Both the position numbers and the translations under genes were made by a program. The notes under the pieces were generated by a model, which was not told the origin of the DNA, did no database searches, and saw only the letters and a list, made by a program, of their open reading frames with translations. From assembly GCF_003426945.1 (NCBI RefSeq), contig NZ_QURO01000004.1:930001-994000 (forward strand): 64,000 nucleotides of DNA, given 5' to 3'. Position 1 is the stretch's first letter. Each line of letters starts with the position of its first letter. This document shows positions 16,127 to 24,281 of this stretch, piece after piece. This DNA is from Thermus sediminis. Lineage in GTDB: Bacteria > Deinococcota > Deinococci > Deinococcales > Thermaceae.

Positions 16127-18895
16127 CTACTGTACCCCCTTGAGGGCCTTCTTGAAGATCTCCGGGGCGAAGGCCTTGAGGGCCCGCAGGAAACCCGTGC
16201 TCCCCCGGGCCCGCCCGGGGATCACGTGGACCGGGACCCCTAGGCGCTCGGCCTCGAGGCGCACCGGCTCGGAGAGGTCGTGCCCCACGTAGCTGGAGAG
16301 GATCATGAGGCCGTGGGCCTTCTCCAGTCGCCCCAGGATGCGCCGCAAGGCCTCCTTCCCCACCCCGGCGGTGTCGGCATCGTACCAGTCCACCTTGAGG
16401 CCCCGGGCCTCCAAAAAGGGGGTGAGGCGGCTTCGGAGCTGGGTGTGCCCCCCCACCACCAGGAGGTGCTCCCCGTGGAAGCGGGGCAGGGCCTCCTCCA
16501 AAAGCTCCTCCTTGCCCTCGGGGAGCGCGGGAGCCTCCTCCCCCAGGGCCCTGAGCCCCCGCCCGATTCCCTTGAGCTCCTCCAGGTAGAGGGCCAGGCT
16601 CTCGTCGTGGGGCCTCAGGAAGAGGAGGTTCCTCAGGATTTCCCGGGAAAGCTCCAGGTCCTTCTCCCGGTAGAGGGCCACCTCCAAGGCCTTCTGCCAG
16701 AACTCCGCCGCCTTCCTCCACTCCCCCTTGGCCTCGTGGTGCTCCGCCAGGTCAAAGAGGACCTCCAGGGCCTGGGGGTGCTCCTGGTGCTCGGCAAGGA
16801 GGGTCCTTTCCGCCTCCTCCACCCGACCCGCCCCGTAGAGGGCTGCCAGGTACTGGCCCCGCACCGCCTCCGCCTCGGGGCTTTCCCGGAAGGAGCGGGA
16901 GAGGCGGTAGGCCAGGGAAAGAAGCTCCAGAGGGGGGCTTGGCGTGTGGGCTAGGGCCTGGTAGAGGACGCCGAAGGCAGCCCAGGGACCCTCGAGGCGC
17001 TCCAGTAGGGAAAGAAGCCCCGTAAGGTCCTCCTCCGCCACCTCCGTTAGCCCCGCGTCCCGGGCCCGGGAGAGGAGCTCGCGGGCCAGGACCTCCTCGC
17101 CCCCCCTCAGGGCCTCCTGGGCCAAGCGGAAGAGGTAGGGAGCGGGGTAGGCCCTGAGGGCGTGGGCCCTTTTGTGGTCGCCCAAGACCTCCTTCAGGGG
17201 CCGCCTCAGGGCCCGCTTGGTCTCCGCCAGATGGTGGAAGGCTAGGCCAGCCACCTCCCCGGCCCCGTGCCGGGAGGCCCTTTCCAGGAGGCGCAAGGCC
17301 TCATGGAAGCGCCCCTCCCGCTGGCGAAGCACCCCGAGGAGCAAAAGGGCCTCGGGGATCTCCTCCCTGGCCAGAGCCTCGGTGAGGTAGGGCTCCACCC
17401 CCTTTAGGTCCTCCTTGGCCGTCCCCCGGTAGTCCAAGGGGGATCGCAGGCGCAGGTGGGTCAGGGCCAACCCCAAAAACCCCTCCGCCTCGTCCAGGTC
17501 GGCAAGCCTCCGGGCATACCGCTCCGCCCGGGCGAAAAGCCCCTGGAGGAGGGCCGCCTTTAGCCCAAGCCGGAGCATCTCCCGGGTGAGAAGGCCCGGG
17601 GAGAGGTCCTCCACGAACTCCGCCCGGCGGCTCACCTCGGCCCACTCCCCCTCCCGGGCGAAGCGGCGCATACGCTCCTGGATGCGCTCCAAGGCCTCCC
17701 GGACGTAGGCCTCCGCCTCGGGAAGTCCCGACTCCACGAACTGCCTCAGGGCGTCCGCATACCTTCCCTCCGCCAGGTACACCCGGCCCAAGGCCAGGCG
17801 GTACCGCCCGCCCCGGGCGGCCAGGCCCTCGAGGCGGCGCCTGGCCCTCTCGTACTCCCCAAGCTCCACCAAGACCATGGCCCTTAGGTCTTCGGCCTCC
17901 TCGGAGAAGGCCCGCCTAAGGGCCTCCTCGGCCTCGGCGAAGCGGGAGAGGGCGTAAAGGGCCCGCCCCCGGAGGTAGGCCGCCTCCCCTTCCGCCTCCT
18001 CGGGAACGCGGGAGAGGACCTCCTTGTAGGCCCCTCTCTCCAGAAGGGCCCGAACCTCCTCCAGGTCCACCCCCTGGGCCACAAGGGGGGCGGGCTCGGC
18101 CAAGAGGTCGGCCAAGGCCTCCTCCTCCAGAAAGACCGCCCTCAGGGCCTCGGGCTTCCGGGCCAGGACCAGGAAGTACTCCCCCTCCCCTACCCGCTCC
18201 ACCCCATGGAAGCCCAAGCGCCTGAGCCCCTCCTCCACCCCTTCCGGGCTCTTCCCCAAAAAGGGGCCGTGGCCGTAGACGAGAAGCCCCCCGGGCTTGA
18301 GGAGCCGGGCGAACTGGGGCAGGCGCTCAAAGAAGGCGAAGGCCCGGAAGAAGGCCTCGGGCCCGAGGCGGCTTTCCAGGCCCTGGTCCACCAGGCCCTC
18401 GGGGAAGACGGAGAGGAGGAGGAGGGTGTCAAAGGGGGGAAGGTCCACCTCCTCCGCCCAACCCAGGTGCCAGGCCACCTCCGGCACCCGCCCTCTCCCC
18501 ACCGCCACCGCCTCCTCCACCCCGTCCAAGGCGTGAAAGGCAAGCTCCGGGCGCCTGGATTTTAGGTAGCCCACCAGGGCACCGGTGAAGGCCCCCACCT
18601 CCAGGACCTGGCCCTCCAGCCTTGGGGGCACCTCCTTGGCGTAGAACTCCAGGAAGGGGAGGTGCATGCCGTAGGCTAGGGCCTCCCCCTTGGGGATCCT
18701 CAGCACCTCCCGGTAGAAACTTCGCACCGCCTCCCTTCCCCCCCCAAGGAGGTAGGCCCGCCAGGCCTTGAGGAGGGGCTCCCTTTTGGCGGGGCTCCCC
18801 ACCCTCTTGGCCACCTCGGCCTCAAAGCGCCCCGGGGATACGGGCCCCGAAACGCCGAAGCGCTCCTTCAGGTAAGCCTTCAGCTCGTCGGGCAT
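16127..18895 (-). CDS. Methyltransferase-TPR-DUF2325-like fusion protein
   Basis: A 922-aa cytoplasmic protein from ATG 18895. Residues about 80-230 look like a class I SAM methyltransferase (VLEVGAFTGALVGYL, then LLLLSVFPEG and LLKPGGLLVYGHGPF). From about 280 to 790 there are many TPR-like helical repeats rich in Ala, Leu, Arg and Glu. The final 120 residues (LLVVGGHTQLRSRLTPFLEARGL and GLMILSSYVGHDL) resemble DUF2325, a domain found in small bacterial proteins with Rossmann-like topology. I know of no function for this combination. The start is chosen because a promoter ends 8 nt upstream of it; the longer frame to 18937 includes that promoter. Confidence 0.72.
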   Translation of the reverse strand: MPDELKAYLKERFGVSGPVSPGRFEAEVAKRVGSPAKREPLLKAWRAYLLGGGREAVRSFYREVLRIPKGEALAYGMHLPFLEFYAKEVPPRLEGQVLEVGAFTGALVGYLKSRRPELAFHALDGVEEAVAVGRGRVPEVAWHLGWAEEVDLPPFDTLLLLSVFPEGLVDQGLESRLGPEAFFRAFAFFERLPQFARLLKPGGLLVYGHGPFLGKSPEGVEEGLRRLGFHGVERVGEGEYFLVLARKPEALRAVFLEEEALADLLAEPAPLVAQGVDLEEVRALLERGAYKEVLSRVPEEAEGEAAYLRGRALYALSRFAEAEEALRRAFSEEAEDLRAMVLVELGEYERARRRLEGLAARGGRYRLALGRVYLAEGRYADALRQFVESGLPEAEAYVREALERIQERMRRFAREGEWAEVSRRAEFVEDLSPGLLTREMLRLGLKAALLQGLFARAERYARRLADLDEAEGFLGLALTHLRLRSPLDYRGTAKEDLKGVEPYLTEALAREEIPEALLLLGVLRQREGRFHEALRLLERASRHGAGEVAGLAFHHLAETKRALRRPLKEVLGDHKRAHALRAYPAPYLFRLAQEALRGGEEVLARELLSRARDAGLTEVAEEDLTGLLSLLERLEGPWAAFGVLYQALAHTPSPPLELLSLAYRLSRSFRESPEAEAVRGQYLAALYGAGRVEEAERTLLAEHQEHPQALEVLFDLAEHHEAKGEWRKAAEFWQKALEVALYREKDLELSREILRNLLFLRPHDESLALYLEELKGIGRGLRALGEEAPALPEGKEELLEEALPRFHGEHLLVVGGHTQLRSRLTPFLEARGLKVDWYDADTAGVGKEALRRILGRLEKAHGLMILSSYVGHDLSEPVRLEAERLGVPVHVIPGRARGSTGFLRALKAFAPEIFKKALKGVQ
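16129..16134 (-). promoter_or_regulatory. Possible -10 (TACAGT) of mqnD
   Basis: TACAGT overlaps the stop of the upstream TPR gene and lies 7 nt before the mqnD ATG. It fits the leaderless pattern but is a weaker match. Confidence 0.4.
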
Positions 18896-18903
18896 TTGCC
18901 GGG

Positions 18904-18932
18904 AGTCTACCAAAAAACCGGGGGGCGGTAAA
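18904..18932 (-). promoter_or_regulatory. Sigma-A promoter of the methyltransferase-TPR gene
   Basis: On the minus strand TTTACC (18932-18927), a 17-nt spacer ending in TGG, then TAGACT (18909-18904). The ATG at 18895 is 8 nt further on, so the mRNA should be leaderless or nearly so. Confidence 0.7.
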
Positions 18933-18963
18933 GCCACCCCCCTTATTCAAGGGGCTACCGGGG

Positions 18964-18991
18964 CCCCGTCCTGGCGTAAGCCAGGACGGGG
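18964..18991 (-). terminator. Strong hairpin after the deoxyhypusine-synthase-like gene
   Basis: A perfect 12-bp stem (CCCCGTCCTGGC with its complement) closing a 4-nt loop, starting 5 nt after the TAA of the gene on the minus strand. There is no U-run, which is common for Thermus terminators. A second small hairpin (18939-18954, CCCCTT/AAGGGG) follows before the next promoter. Confidence 0.65.
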
Positions 18992-18996
18992 CGGTG

Positions 18997-20019
18997 TTAT
19001 GCGGGAACTTCCGACCGGAAGAGGTCGGCGTAGCGGCGCTTGGCCCGCGCGGGAGCCCGGTGCCAGACGTAGGAGGCCAGGAGGGGGAAGGCCAGGGTGG
19101 CCTCGGCGAAGACCATCTGGGAGAGGGCCGCATCCACCTTGCCCCAGCTCTGGGCCTCGGAGAGGGTGGAGCCGGAAAGCCCCCCGTCCCTTTCGTCGGC
19201 CACGGTGATCTGGATGGCGTACTTGTGCATCTCCACCCGGTGGCCCAGGACCTCGGCGGCCACCACGATGTCCTGGGCGAAGTTCTTGGGCACCCCGCCC
19301 CCCAGCATCACCAGGCCCGTGGTGCCCGCCTTGAGCTTGATCTCGGTGAGCTCGCGGAAGTCGGCCACGGAATCTATGGTGACGTGGGCCTTGGGGTTCT
19401 TGGCCTGGTGGTAGACGAGGCCGAAGCCCGCCGAGGAGTCGGAGAAGGCGGGGACGAAGATGGGCACCCCCTCTTCGTAGGCCGCCCGGACGATGCTCCT
19501 CTCCCCCAGACCCCTTTGGGCCAGGTAGCGGCCCATGTGCCAGAGGAACTCCCGACTGGAGTAGGGGCGGGGCTCCAGGGCATCGGCGATCTCGGCGATG
19601 GTGTAGTCCGTGTGCCGGAGCTCCTCCTCGTCGATGTAGGTGTCGTAGATGCGGTCAATCCAAAGCCGCCTCAAGGCCTCGTCGTCGGCCTTGGGGTCCC
19701 CCTGGTAGTGGCGGTGGCCCAGGGCCTCGAAGAAGTCCTGGTCCACGATGTTGGCCCCCGTGGCCACGATGGCGTCCACCAGGCCCTTCCTTATGAGGTC
19801 GTGGACGATGAGGCCCTGCCCGGCGGAAACCAGGCTCCCCGCCAGGGTGAGGATGACCGCGGCGTCGTCCTCCAGCATCCTGAGGTAGATCTCCGCCGCC
19901 CGGTGGAGGTTTCTGGCCTGGAAGGCGGTCTTGCCCATGGCCTCGAGGATGGGCCCGGCGTCAAAGGCCTTGATGTCTATGGGGACCACGGGCGTAGAGA
20001 GGAGGTCCTTCTTCTGCAT
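18997..20019 (-). CDS. Deoxyhypusine synthase-like protein
   Basis: A 340-aa Rossmann-type protein of the deoxyhypusine synthase family, which in eukaryotes and archaea transfers the aminobutyl group of spermidine to eIF5A using NAD. The active-site Lys is kept: Lys294 in SEAQSWGKVDA, in the same context as the eukaryotic EAVSWGKI. The glycine-rich VMLGGGVPKNFAQD is also present. Bacteria lack eIF5A hypusination, so the substrate here is probably another amine, as in bacterial homospermidine synthase-like homologues, or it contributes to the unusual polyamines of thermophiles (inference). The start at 20019 follows AAAGGAG. It is 11 nt below the MoaD-like gene. Confidence 0.85.
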   Translation of the reverse strand: MQKKDLLSTPVVPIDIKAFDAGPILEAMGKTAFQARNLHRAAEIYLRMLEDDAAVILTLAGSLVSAGQGLIVHDLIRKGLVDAIVATGANIVDQDFFEALGHRHYQGDPKADDEALRRLWIDRIYDTYIDEEELRHTDYTIAEIADALEPRPYSSREFLWHMGRYLAQRGLGERSIVRAAYEEGVPIFVPAFSDSSAGFGLVYHQAKNPKAHVTIDSVADFRELTEIKLKAGTTGLVMLGGGVPKNFAQDIVVAAEVLGHRVEMHKYAIQITVADERDGGLSGSTLSEAQSWGKVDAALSQMVFAEATLAFPLLASYVWHRAPARAKRRYADLFRSEVPA

Positions 20020-20030
20020 CGTTCTCCTTT

Positions 20031-20303
20031 CTACGCGGGGTGGGCGTAGGGCGGCTCCCCCCCTTTGGCGCCCCCTGCCCCATGCGGCAGGACCCTGAGT
20101 ATACCACCCCCGGCGATGGGGGGAAAGACCTCCAGGGGGCCTTCCACCTCCTCGTCCAGGCCCACCATCCGCTCTCCCACCGCCAGAAGCCAGGCCTCCT
20201 CCAAGGGGATGCAAAGCTTCTCCAGGGCCTCCTTGGGGGTCTTGGCCTCCACCTCCAGGCGCTCCCCAAAGCGCCTTAAGTCCCCGTGGAGGATGACCAC
20301 CAT
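20031..20303 (-). CDS. MoaD/ThiS-like ubiquitin-fold protein with C-terminal tail
   Basis: A 90-aa protein. Residues 1-66 fit a MoaD-like beta-grasp protein, ending in LEVFPPIAGG where sulfur carriers normally stop. Here translation continues for about 23 residues (rich in Gly and Pro) before the stop at 20031. Exposing the GG for adenylation and thiocarboxylation would need proteolysis; otherwise this is not a sulfur carrier. It overlaps the end of the 2-hydroxyacid dehydrogenase gene by 1 nt (TGATG) and precedes the deoxyhypusine synthase-like gene by 11 nt. Function unknown; it could be a carrier, a protein modifier or a tail-assembly-like beta-grasp domain. Confidence 0.7.
   Translation of the reverse strand: MVVILHGDLRRFGERLEVEAKTPKEALEKLCIPLEEAWLLAVGERMVGLDEEVEGPLEVFPPIAGGGILRVLPHGAGGAKGGEPPYAHPA
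20098..20106 (-). promoter_or_regulatory. Possible internal promoter (extended -10) before the DHS-like gene
   Basis: TGG-TATACT on the minus strand, within the MoaD-like gene directly after its GG codons. It would give a leader of about 70 nt before ATG 20019. The match is strong but it lies in coding sequence. Confidence 0.4.
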
Positions 20304-21193
20304 CAGTACCCCTCCCGCACCACGTTGAGGAGGGGCTCTCCACGCAAATACCGCTCCGCCTGCTCCCGGAGGAAGCGGGCCGCCCGCCGGGAAAACCCCT
20401 CGGAAAGCCCCGCCACGTGGGGGGTGAGGAGGAGGCCCGGGGCCCGCCAGAGGGGGTGGTCCCCGGGCAGGGGCTCGGGGTCGGTGACGTCCAAGGCGGC
20501 GCGGATCCTGCCCGCTTTCAGGGCCTCCAAGAGGGCCCCGGTGTCCACCAGCCCTCCCCGCCCGGCGTTCACCAGGAGGGCCCCAGGCTTCATGGCCCCG
20601 AGGAAGTCCCGGTCCACGATCCCCCGGGTCTCGGGGGTGAGGGGGAGGAGGAGGACCAAGGCGTCCGCCCGGGGCAGGAGGTGGGGCAGGTCCTCCCGGG
20701 TGTAGACCCCGGGCTTAGGGTGCTTGGCCACGGGGAGGACCTCCACCCCAAAGGGCCTAAGCCTCGCCTCCACCGCCCGCCCGATGGCGCCGTAGCCCAG
20801 GAGGAGAACCGCCTTGCCCTCGAGGTCCAGAAGGCGCCTCGGGGCCCAGCGCCCTTCCCTTTGGGCCTCCCAAAAGCCCGGGAGGTCCTTGAGGAGGGCG
20901 AGGAGGGCCATCACGGTCCACTCGGCCACGGGGGCGTCGTGGATCCCTGAGCCGTCGCAGAGGACCACCCCTTCCGGGATGAGGGGCAGGATCCAGTCCA
21001 CCCCCGCGGAGAGGGTCTGGACCACCCTGACCTCCACCTCCTCCAGGACCCGCCGCACCACCTCTTCCTGGCCAAAGGGGGGGAGGAAGAGGTCCGCCGC
21101 CTGGGGCCAAGGCCCGTCCAGGAAGGCCACCTCTACCCCCTCGGGGAGGAGGGCGAAGACCTCTTCCCTAAGCCTCGGGGCCAAAATCCTCAC
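20303..21193 (-). CDS. D-2-hydroxyacid dehydrogenase family protein
   Basis: A 296-aa NAD(P)-dependent oxidoreductase related to phosphoglycerate dehydrogenase. It has the dinucleotide motif LGYGAIGRAVEARL (about 133-146) and the catalytic triad region: Arg in VNAGRGGLVDT, Glu in DVTDPEPLPGDHPL and His in LLTPHVAGLSE. Shorter than SerA and without an ACT domain, so substrate and direction (2-oxoacid reduction or hydroxyacid oxidation) are unknown. The GTG start at 21193 overlaps the upstream GNAT gene by 26 nt. The neighbouring gdhA-gdhB genes suggest 2-oxoacid or amino-acid metabolism (inference). Confidence 0.85.
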   Translation of the reverse strand: MRILAPRLREEVFALLPEGVEVAFLDGPWPQAADLFLPPFGQEEVVRRVLEEVEVRVVQTLSAGVDWILPLIPEGVVLCDGSGIHDAPVAEWTVMALLALLKDLPGFWEAQREGRWAPRRLLDLEGKAVLLLGYGAIGRAVEARLRPFGVEVLPVAKHPKPGVYTREDLPHLLPRADALVLLLPLTPETRGIVDRDFLGAMKPGALLVNAGRGGLVDTGALLEALKAGRIRAALDVTDPEPLPGDHPLWRAPGLLLTPHVAGLSEGFSRRAARFLREQAERYLRGEPLLNVVREGY

Positions 21194-21701
21194 GGCACAC
21201 CTCCATGTACACGTCCTCCTTGCCCTTGGGCCCAGGGCCCACGCGGATCTCCCGAAACCCCGCCTTTAGGAAGGCCCTGCGCGCCCTCAGGTTGTGGGCA
21301 AAGGTGCGGAGCCTCACCCGCTTTAGCCCTAAGGGGCCAAAGGCGTAGGCCAAGGCGGCCCGCACCGCCTCGGTGCCGTAGCCCTGCCCCCAACGGTCCC
21401 TCCTGAGGAGGATGCCAAGGGTGGCCTCCCCCTCTACCCCCGCAGTGAGGTCGTAAAGCTCCAATGTCCCCAGGTACTCGCCCCTCTCATCCAGAATGAC
21501 GAAGGCCAGGCGATCTTTGCGTTTCGCCTCTGCCAGGACTAGGCGCTTGAAGAGCCAAAAGGGGGAGCGCAGGGGGCTTGAGCCGTTCCACTCGGCGACC
21601 TCGGGGTCGCGGAAGGTCTCGTAAAGCCCCTTCCACTCCTCCTCGGAGAGCCCCGCGGAGAAGGGCTTCAGCACCACGCGGCCAAAGCAGGGCCAGTCCA
21701 C
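21168..21701 (-). CDS. GNAT family N-acetyltransferase (RimJ/RimL-like)
   Basis: About 177 aa. The acetyl-CoA-binding motif GILLRRDRWGQGYGTEAVRAALAYAF (about 103-128) and the later NLRARRAFLKAGF segment are typical of the RimJ/RimL branch, which acetylates N-termini of ribosomal or other proteins; the substrate here is not evident. There is no ATG: I suggest GTG 21701 (TTG 21704 adjoins it), starting just after the gdhB stop at 21712 and probably relying on translational coupling. Last part overlaps the hydroxyacid dehydrogenase gene by 26 nt. Confidence 0.75.
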   Translation of the reverse strand: MDWPCFGRVVLKPFSAGLSEEEWKGLYETFRDPEVAEWNGSSPLRSPFWLFKRLVLAEAKRKDRLAFVILDERGEYLGTLELYDLTAGVEGEATLGILLRRDRWGQGYGTEAVRAALAYAFGPLGLKRVRLRTFAHNLRARRAFLKAGFREIRVGPGPKGKEDVYMEVCREDFGPEA

Positions 21702-21711
21702 CAAGAAAAGC

Positions 21712-22986
21712 TTAAGGGTAGAGGCCCCGGAGGGCGCGGGCCTCGAGGACCCGGGTGGCCGCCACCACGTAGGCGGCGGTGCGCAAGGGGATTCGCTTCT
21801 CCTCCGCCACCTGCCACACCGCCTCCAGGGCGTTCCTGAGGACCCGCTCCAGGCGGGCGTTGATCTCCTCCTCGGTCCAGAAGTAGGAGTTGAAGTCCTG
21901 GACCCACTCAAAGTAGCTCACGGTCACGCCCCCGGCGTTGGCGATCACGTCGGGCACCACCAAGACCCCCTTCTCCTGAAGGATGTCGTCGGCGGCGGGG
22001 GTGGTGGGGCCGTTGGCCCCCTCGGCCACGATCCGGGCCTGGATGCGCCAGGCGTTGTGCTCCGTGATCTGCTTCTCCAAGGCAGCGGGGATGAGGAACT
22101 CCGTGGGGATGGCCCAGAACTCGGCGCCCGGCAAGGGCTCCGCCTTGGGGTAGCCCCGCACCCCCCCCATCTCCGCCACGTAGCGCGAGAGGTCATAAGG
22201 GTCTATGCCCGCCTCATGGTAGATGGTCCCCGTGTGGTCCTGGACGGCGATGACCCGGGCCCCGTGGTCGTGGAAGGCCCGGGCGGCGGCGCTGCCCACG
22301 TTGCCGAAGCCCTGGAGGATGACCCGGCTCCCCTCCACGGGAAGGCCCATCTTGGCGGCGGCGGCGGCGGCGGTGACGAAGACCCCCCTTCCTGTGGCCT
22401 CCCTCCGGCCCAGGGACCCCCCCAGGGCGATGGGCTTCCCCGTCACCACCCCGGGGACGGTGCGGCCCACGTTCATGGAGAAGGTGTCCATCATCCAGGC
22501 CATCTCCCTCTCCCCGGTGTTCACGTCGGGGGCGGGGATGTCCCGGTCCGGCCCCAGAAGGGTGCCGATCTCCGAGGTGTAGCGCCTCGTGAGGCGCTCC
22601 AGCTCGTTCCGGGAGAGCTTCTTGGGGTCCACCCGGATGCCTCCCTTGCCCCCGCCATAGGGCAGGCCCACGGCGGCGTTCTTAATGGTCATCCAGGCAG
22701 CCAGGGCCATAACCTCGGAGAGGGTCACCTCGGGGTGGTAGCGCACCCCCCCCTTGGCCGGTCCCCGGGCGGTGTTGTGGTGCACCCGGTAGCCCTCAAA
22801 GTAGGCCACGGTGCCGTCATCCAGGTGGATGGGCACATCCACGATGAGGATGCGCTTGGGCCTCTTGAGGCCCTCGGCCAAAGGGGCGAGCCGCCCCAGG
22901 TAGGGGATAACCCGGTCCACCTGCTCGGTGAAGATCCCCCAAGGCCCGCCGTCCCTGCCCAGGTAGGAAAGGGGTTCGCCCTTCAT
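21712..22986 (-). CDS. gdhB: Glutamate dehydrogenase, catalytic subunit GdhB
   Basis: Oxidative deamination of glutamate to 2-oxoglutarate, or the reverse. The 424-aa protein has the substrate-binding Lys78 (ARGPAKGG) and Lys102 and the catalytic Lys114 in LPYGGGKGG, then a Rossmann domain with [14 protein letters not shown]. In T. thermophilus GdhB is the catalytic subunit of a hetero-hexamer with GdhA. The start at 22986 follows GGAGCG; it lies 11 nt after the gdhA stop. The pair is expected to be allosterically activated by leucine, as known for the genus. Confidence 0.93.
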   Translation of the reverse strand: MKGEPLSYLGRDGGPWGIFTEQVDRVIPYLGRLAPLAEGLKRPKRILIVDVPIHLDDGTVAYFEGYRVHHNTARGPAKGGVRYHPEVTLSEVMALAAWMTIKNAAVGLPYGGGKGGIRVDPKKLSRNELERLTRRYTSEIGTLLGPDRDIPAPDVNTGEREMAWMMDTFSMNVGRTVPGVVTGKPIALGGSLGRREATGRGVFVTAAAAAAKMGLPVEGSRVILQGFGNVGSAAARAFHDHGARVIAVQDHTGTIYHEAGIDPYDLSRYVAEMGGVRGYPKAEPLPGAEFWAIPTEFLIPAALEKQITEHNAWRIQARIVAEGANGPTTPAADDILQEKGVLVVPDVIANAGGVTVSYFEWVQDFNSYFWTEEEINARLERVLRNALEAVWQVAEEKRIPLRTAAYVVAATRVLEARALRGLYP

Positions 22987-22997
22987 ACGCGCTCCGT

Positions 22998-24257
22998 TTA
23001 GGGGTAAACGCCGCGAAGCCGCGTGGCCTCGTTGAGCCTCTCCAAGGCCAGGACCAGGGCCCCGGTGCGGAGGTCCCCCTTTAGGGCCTCCGCCTTGGCG
23101 CACACCTCGGCCACCGCCTTGGCCACGCTCTTGGAAAAGCTCTGCCGCACCTCCTCCTCGCTCCAGAAGAACATGTTAAGGTCCTGCACCCACTCCAGGT
23201 AGTTAGCGAGAAGCCCCCCGCCCCCGGTGAGGAGGTCGGGCACCACCAGGACCCCCTTGCCCAGGAGGTGGGCCTCCCCTTCCGGAGTGAGGCCGAAGTT
23301 GGCGGCCTCGAGGACCGCCTGGGCCCGCACCGCCTTGGCCCCCTCTTCGTCCAGGGCCCCCTCGAGGGCCGCCAGGACCAGGTAGTCCACGGGTAGGGCG
23401 AAAAGCTCCTCTGGGGGGAGGTTGTACCGGGGAAGCTCCCCGGTGGCCTCGTAGTGGCGGAGCACCGCCTCCACGGGAAGCCCCTCCTCCCGGTACATGG
23501 CCCCCCGGGAGGTGGAAACCGCCACCACTTTAAGCCCTAAGGCCGCCGCGTGGAGGGCGAAGGTCCCCCCCACCTGGCCAAAGCCCTGCACCGCCACCCT
23601 GGCCCCCTCCAAGGGCAACCCCCGCCTCCGGGCGAGCTCCAAGAGGACGCGGGCCACCCCGTACCCCGCGGCGTCATCCCGCCCCGCCGTGCCCCCCAGG
23701 GCGTGGGGCTTCCCCGTGACCACCCCGGGCACCGTGGAGCCCACGGTCATGGAGTAGGTGTCCATGATCCAGGCCATGACCTGCTGGTCCGTGCCCACGT
23801 CCGGTCCCAGGATGTCTATGTCGGGGCCGATCAGGTTGACCAGCTCGGCGGTGTAGCGGCGCACCAGGCGCTCCAGCTCCCGCTTGGAGAGGAGCTTGGG
23901 GTCCACGGCCACCCCCCCCGCCGCGCCGCCAAAGGGCAGGTCATAGACAGCGGCCTTCAGGGTCATCCAGGCGGCCAGGCCCGCCGTCTGCCCCAGGGTC
24001 ACCGAGGGATGGAGGCGCACCCCCCCCTTGGCCGGCCCCCGGGCGATGTCGTGGACCACCCGAAACCCCTGGAAAACCCGCACCTTGCCGTCGTCCATGA
24101 CCACGGGCAGGGAAACGGTAACGAGCCTTTTGGGGTGGGCCAGGTACTCCACCGTGGTGGGGTGGATCTCCGCCACCTTTAGGGTCTTCTCCAGCCGCTC
24201 CAGGAAAGCGTTCCAGAGGCCCGGGTCCTCCGGGGGGCGGTATGCCGGTATCGCCAT
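22998..24257 (-). CDS. gdhA: Glutamate dehydrogenase, regulatory subunit GdhA (catalytic Lys replaced)
   Basis: A 419-aa paralogue of gdhB, 11 nt upstream of it. It keeps the family fold ([18 protein letters not shown] and the Rossmann motif [14 protein letters not shown]) but the catalytic motif reads LPFGGAAGG: residue 113 is Ala where GdhB has Lys114. This agrees with reports that Thermus GdhA is catalytically poor and acts as a regulatory subunit. Transcription starts from a consensus TATAAT 15 nt upstream. Gene order gdhA-gdhB fits a duplicated and sub-functionalised pair. Confidence 0.92.
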   Translation of the reverse strand: MAIPAYRPPEDPGLWNAFLERLEKTLKVAEIHPTTVEYLAHPKRLVTVSLPVVMDDGKVRVFQGFRVVHDIARGPAKGGVRLHPSVTLGQTAGLAAWMTLKAAVYDLPFGGAAGGVAVDPKLLSKRELERLVRRYTAELVNLIGPDIDILGPDVGTDQQVMAWIMDTYSMTVGSTVPGVVTGKPHALGGTAGRDDAAGYGVARVLLELARRRGLPLEGARVAVQGFGQVGGTFALHAAALGLKVVAVSTSRGAMYREEGLPVEAVLRHYEATGELPRYNLPPEELFALPVDYLVLAALEGALDEEGAKAVRAQAVLEAANFGLTPEGEAHLLGKGVLVVPDLLTGGGGLLANYLEWVQDLNMFFWSEEEVRQSFSKSVAKAVAEVCAKAEALKGDLRTGALVLALERLNEATRLRGVYP

Positions 24258-24272
24258 GCTCTCACCGAGGGG

Positions 24273-24278
24273 ATTATA
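24273..24278 (-). promoter_or_regulatory. Consensus -10 (TATAAT) of gdhAB
   Basis: TATAAT on the minus strand, 15 nt before ATG 24257. It gives a short leader of about 9 nt. No obvious -35. Confidence 0.65.
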
Positions 24279-24281
24279 CCC

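Noticed and set aside
15849-16721. A 290-aa frame on the minus strand that covers the mqnD start
   Set aside because: Only its last 90 residues from ATG 16121 are MqnD; the rest is Gly/Pro-rich shadow of the TPR gene.
18997-20343. A 448-aa version of the deoxyhypusine synthase-like protein
   Set aside because: The first 108 residues are frameshadow of the MoaD-like gene. ATG 20019 has a good ribosome binding site.
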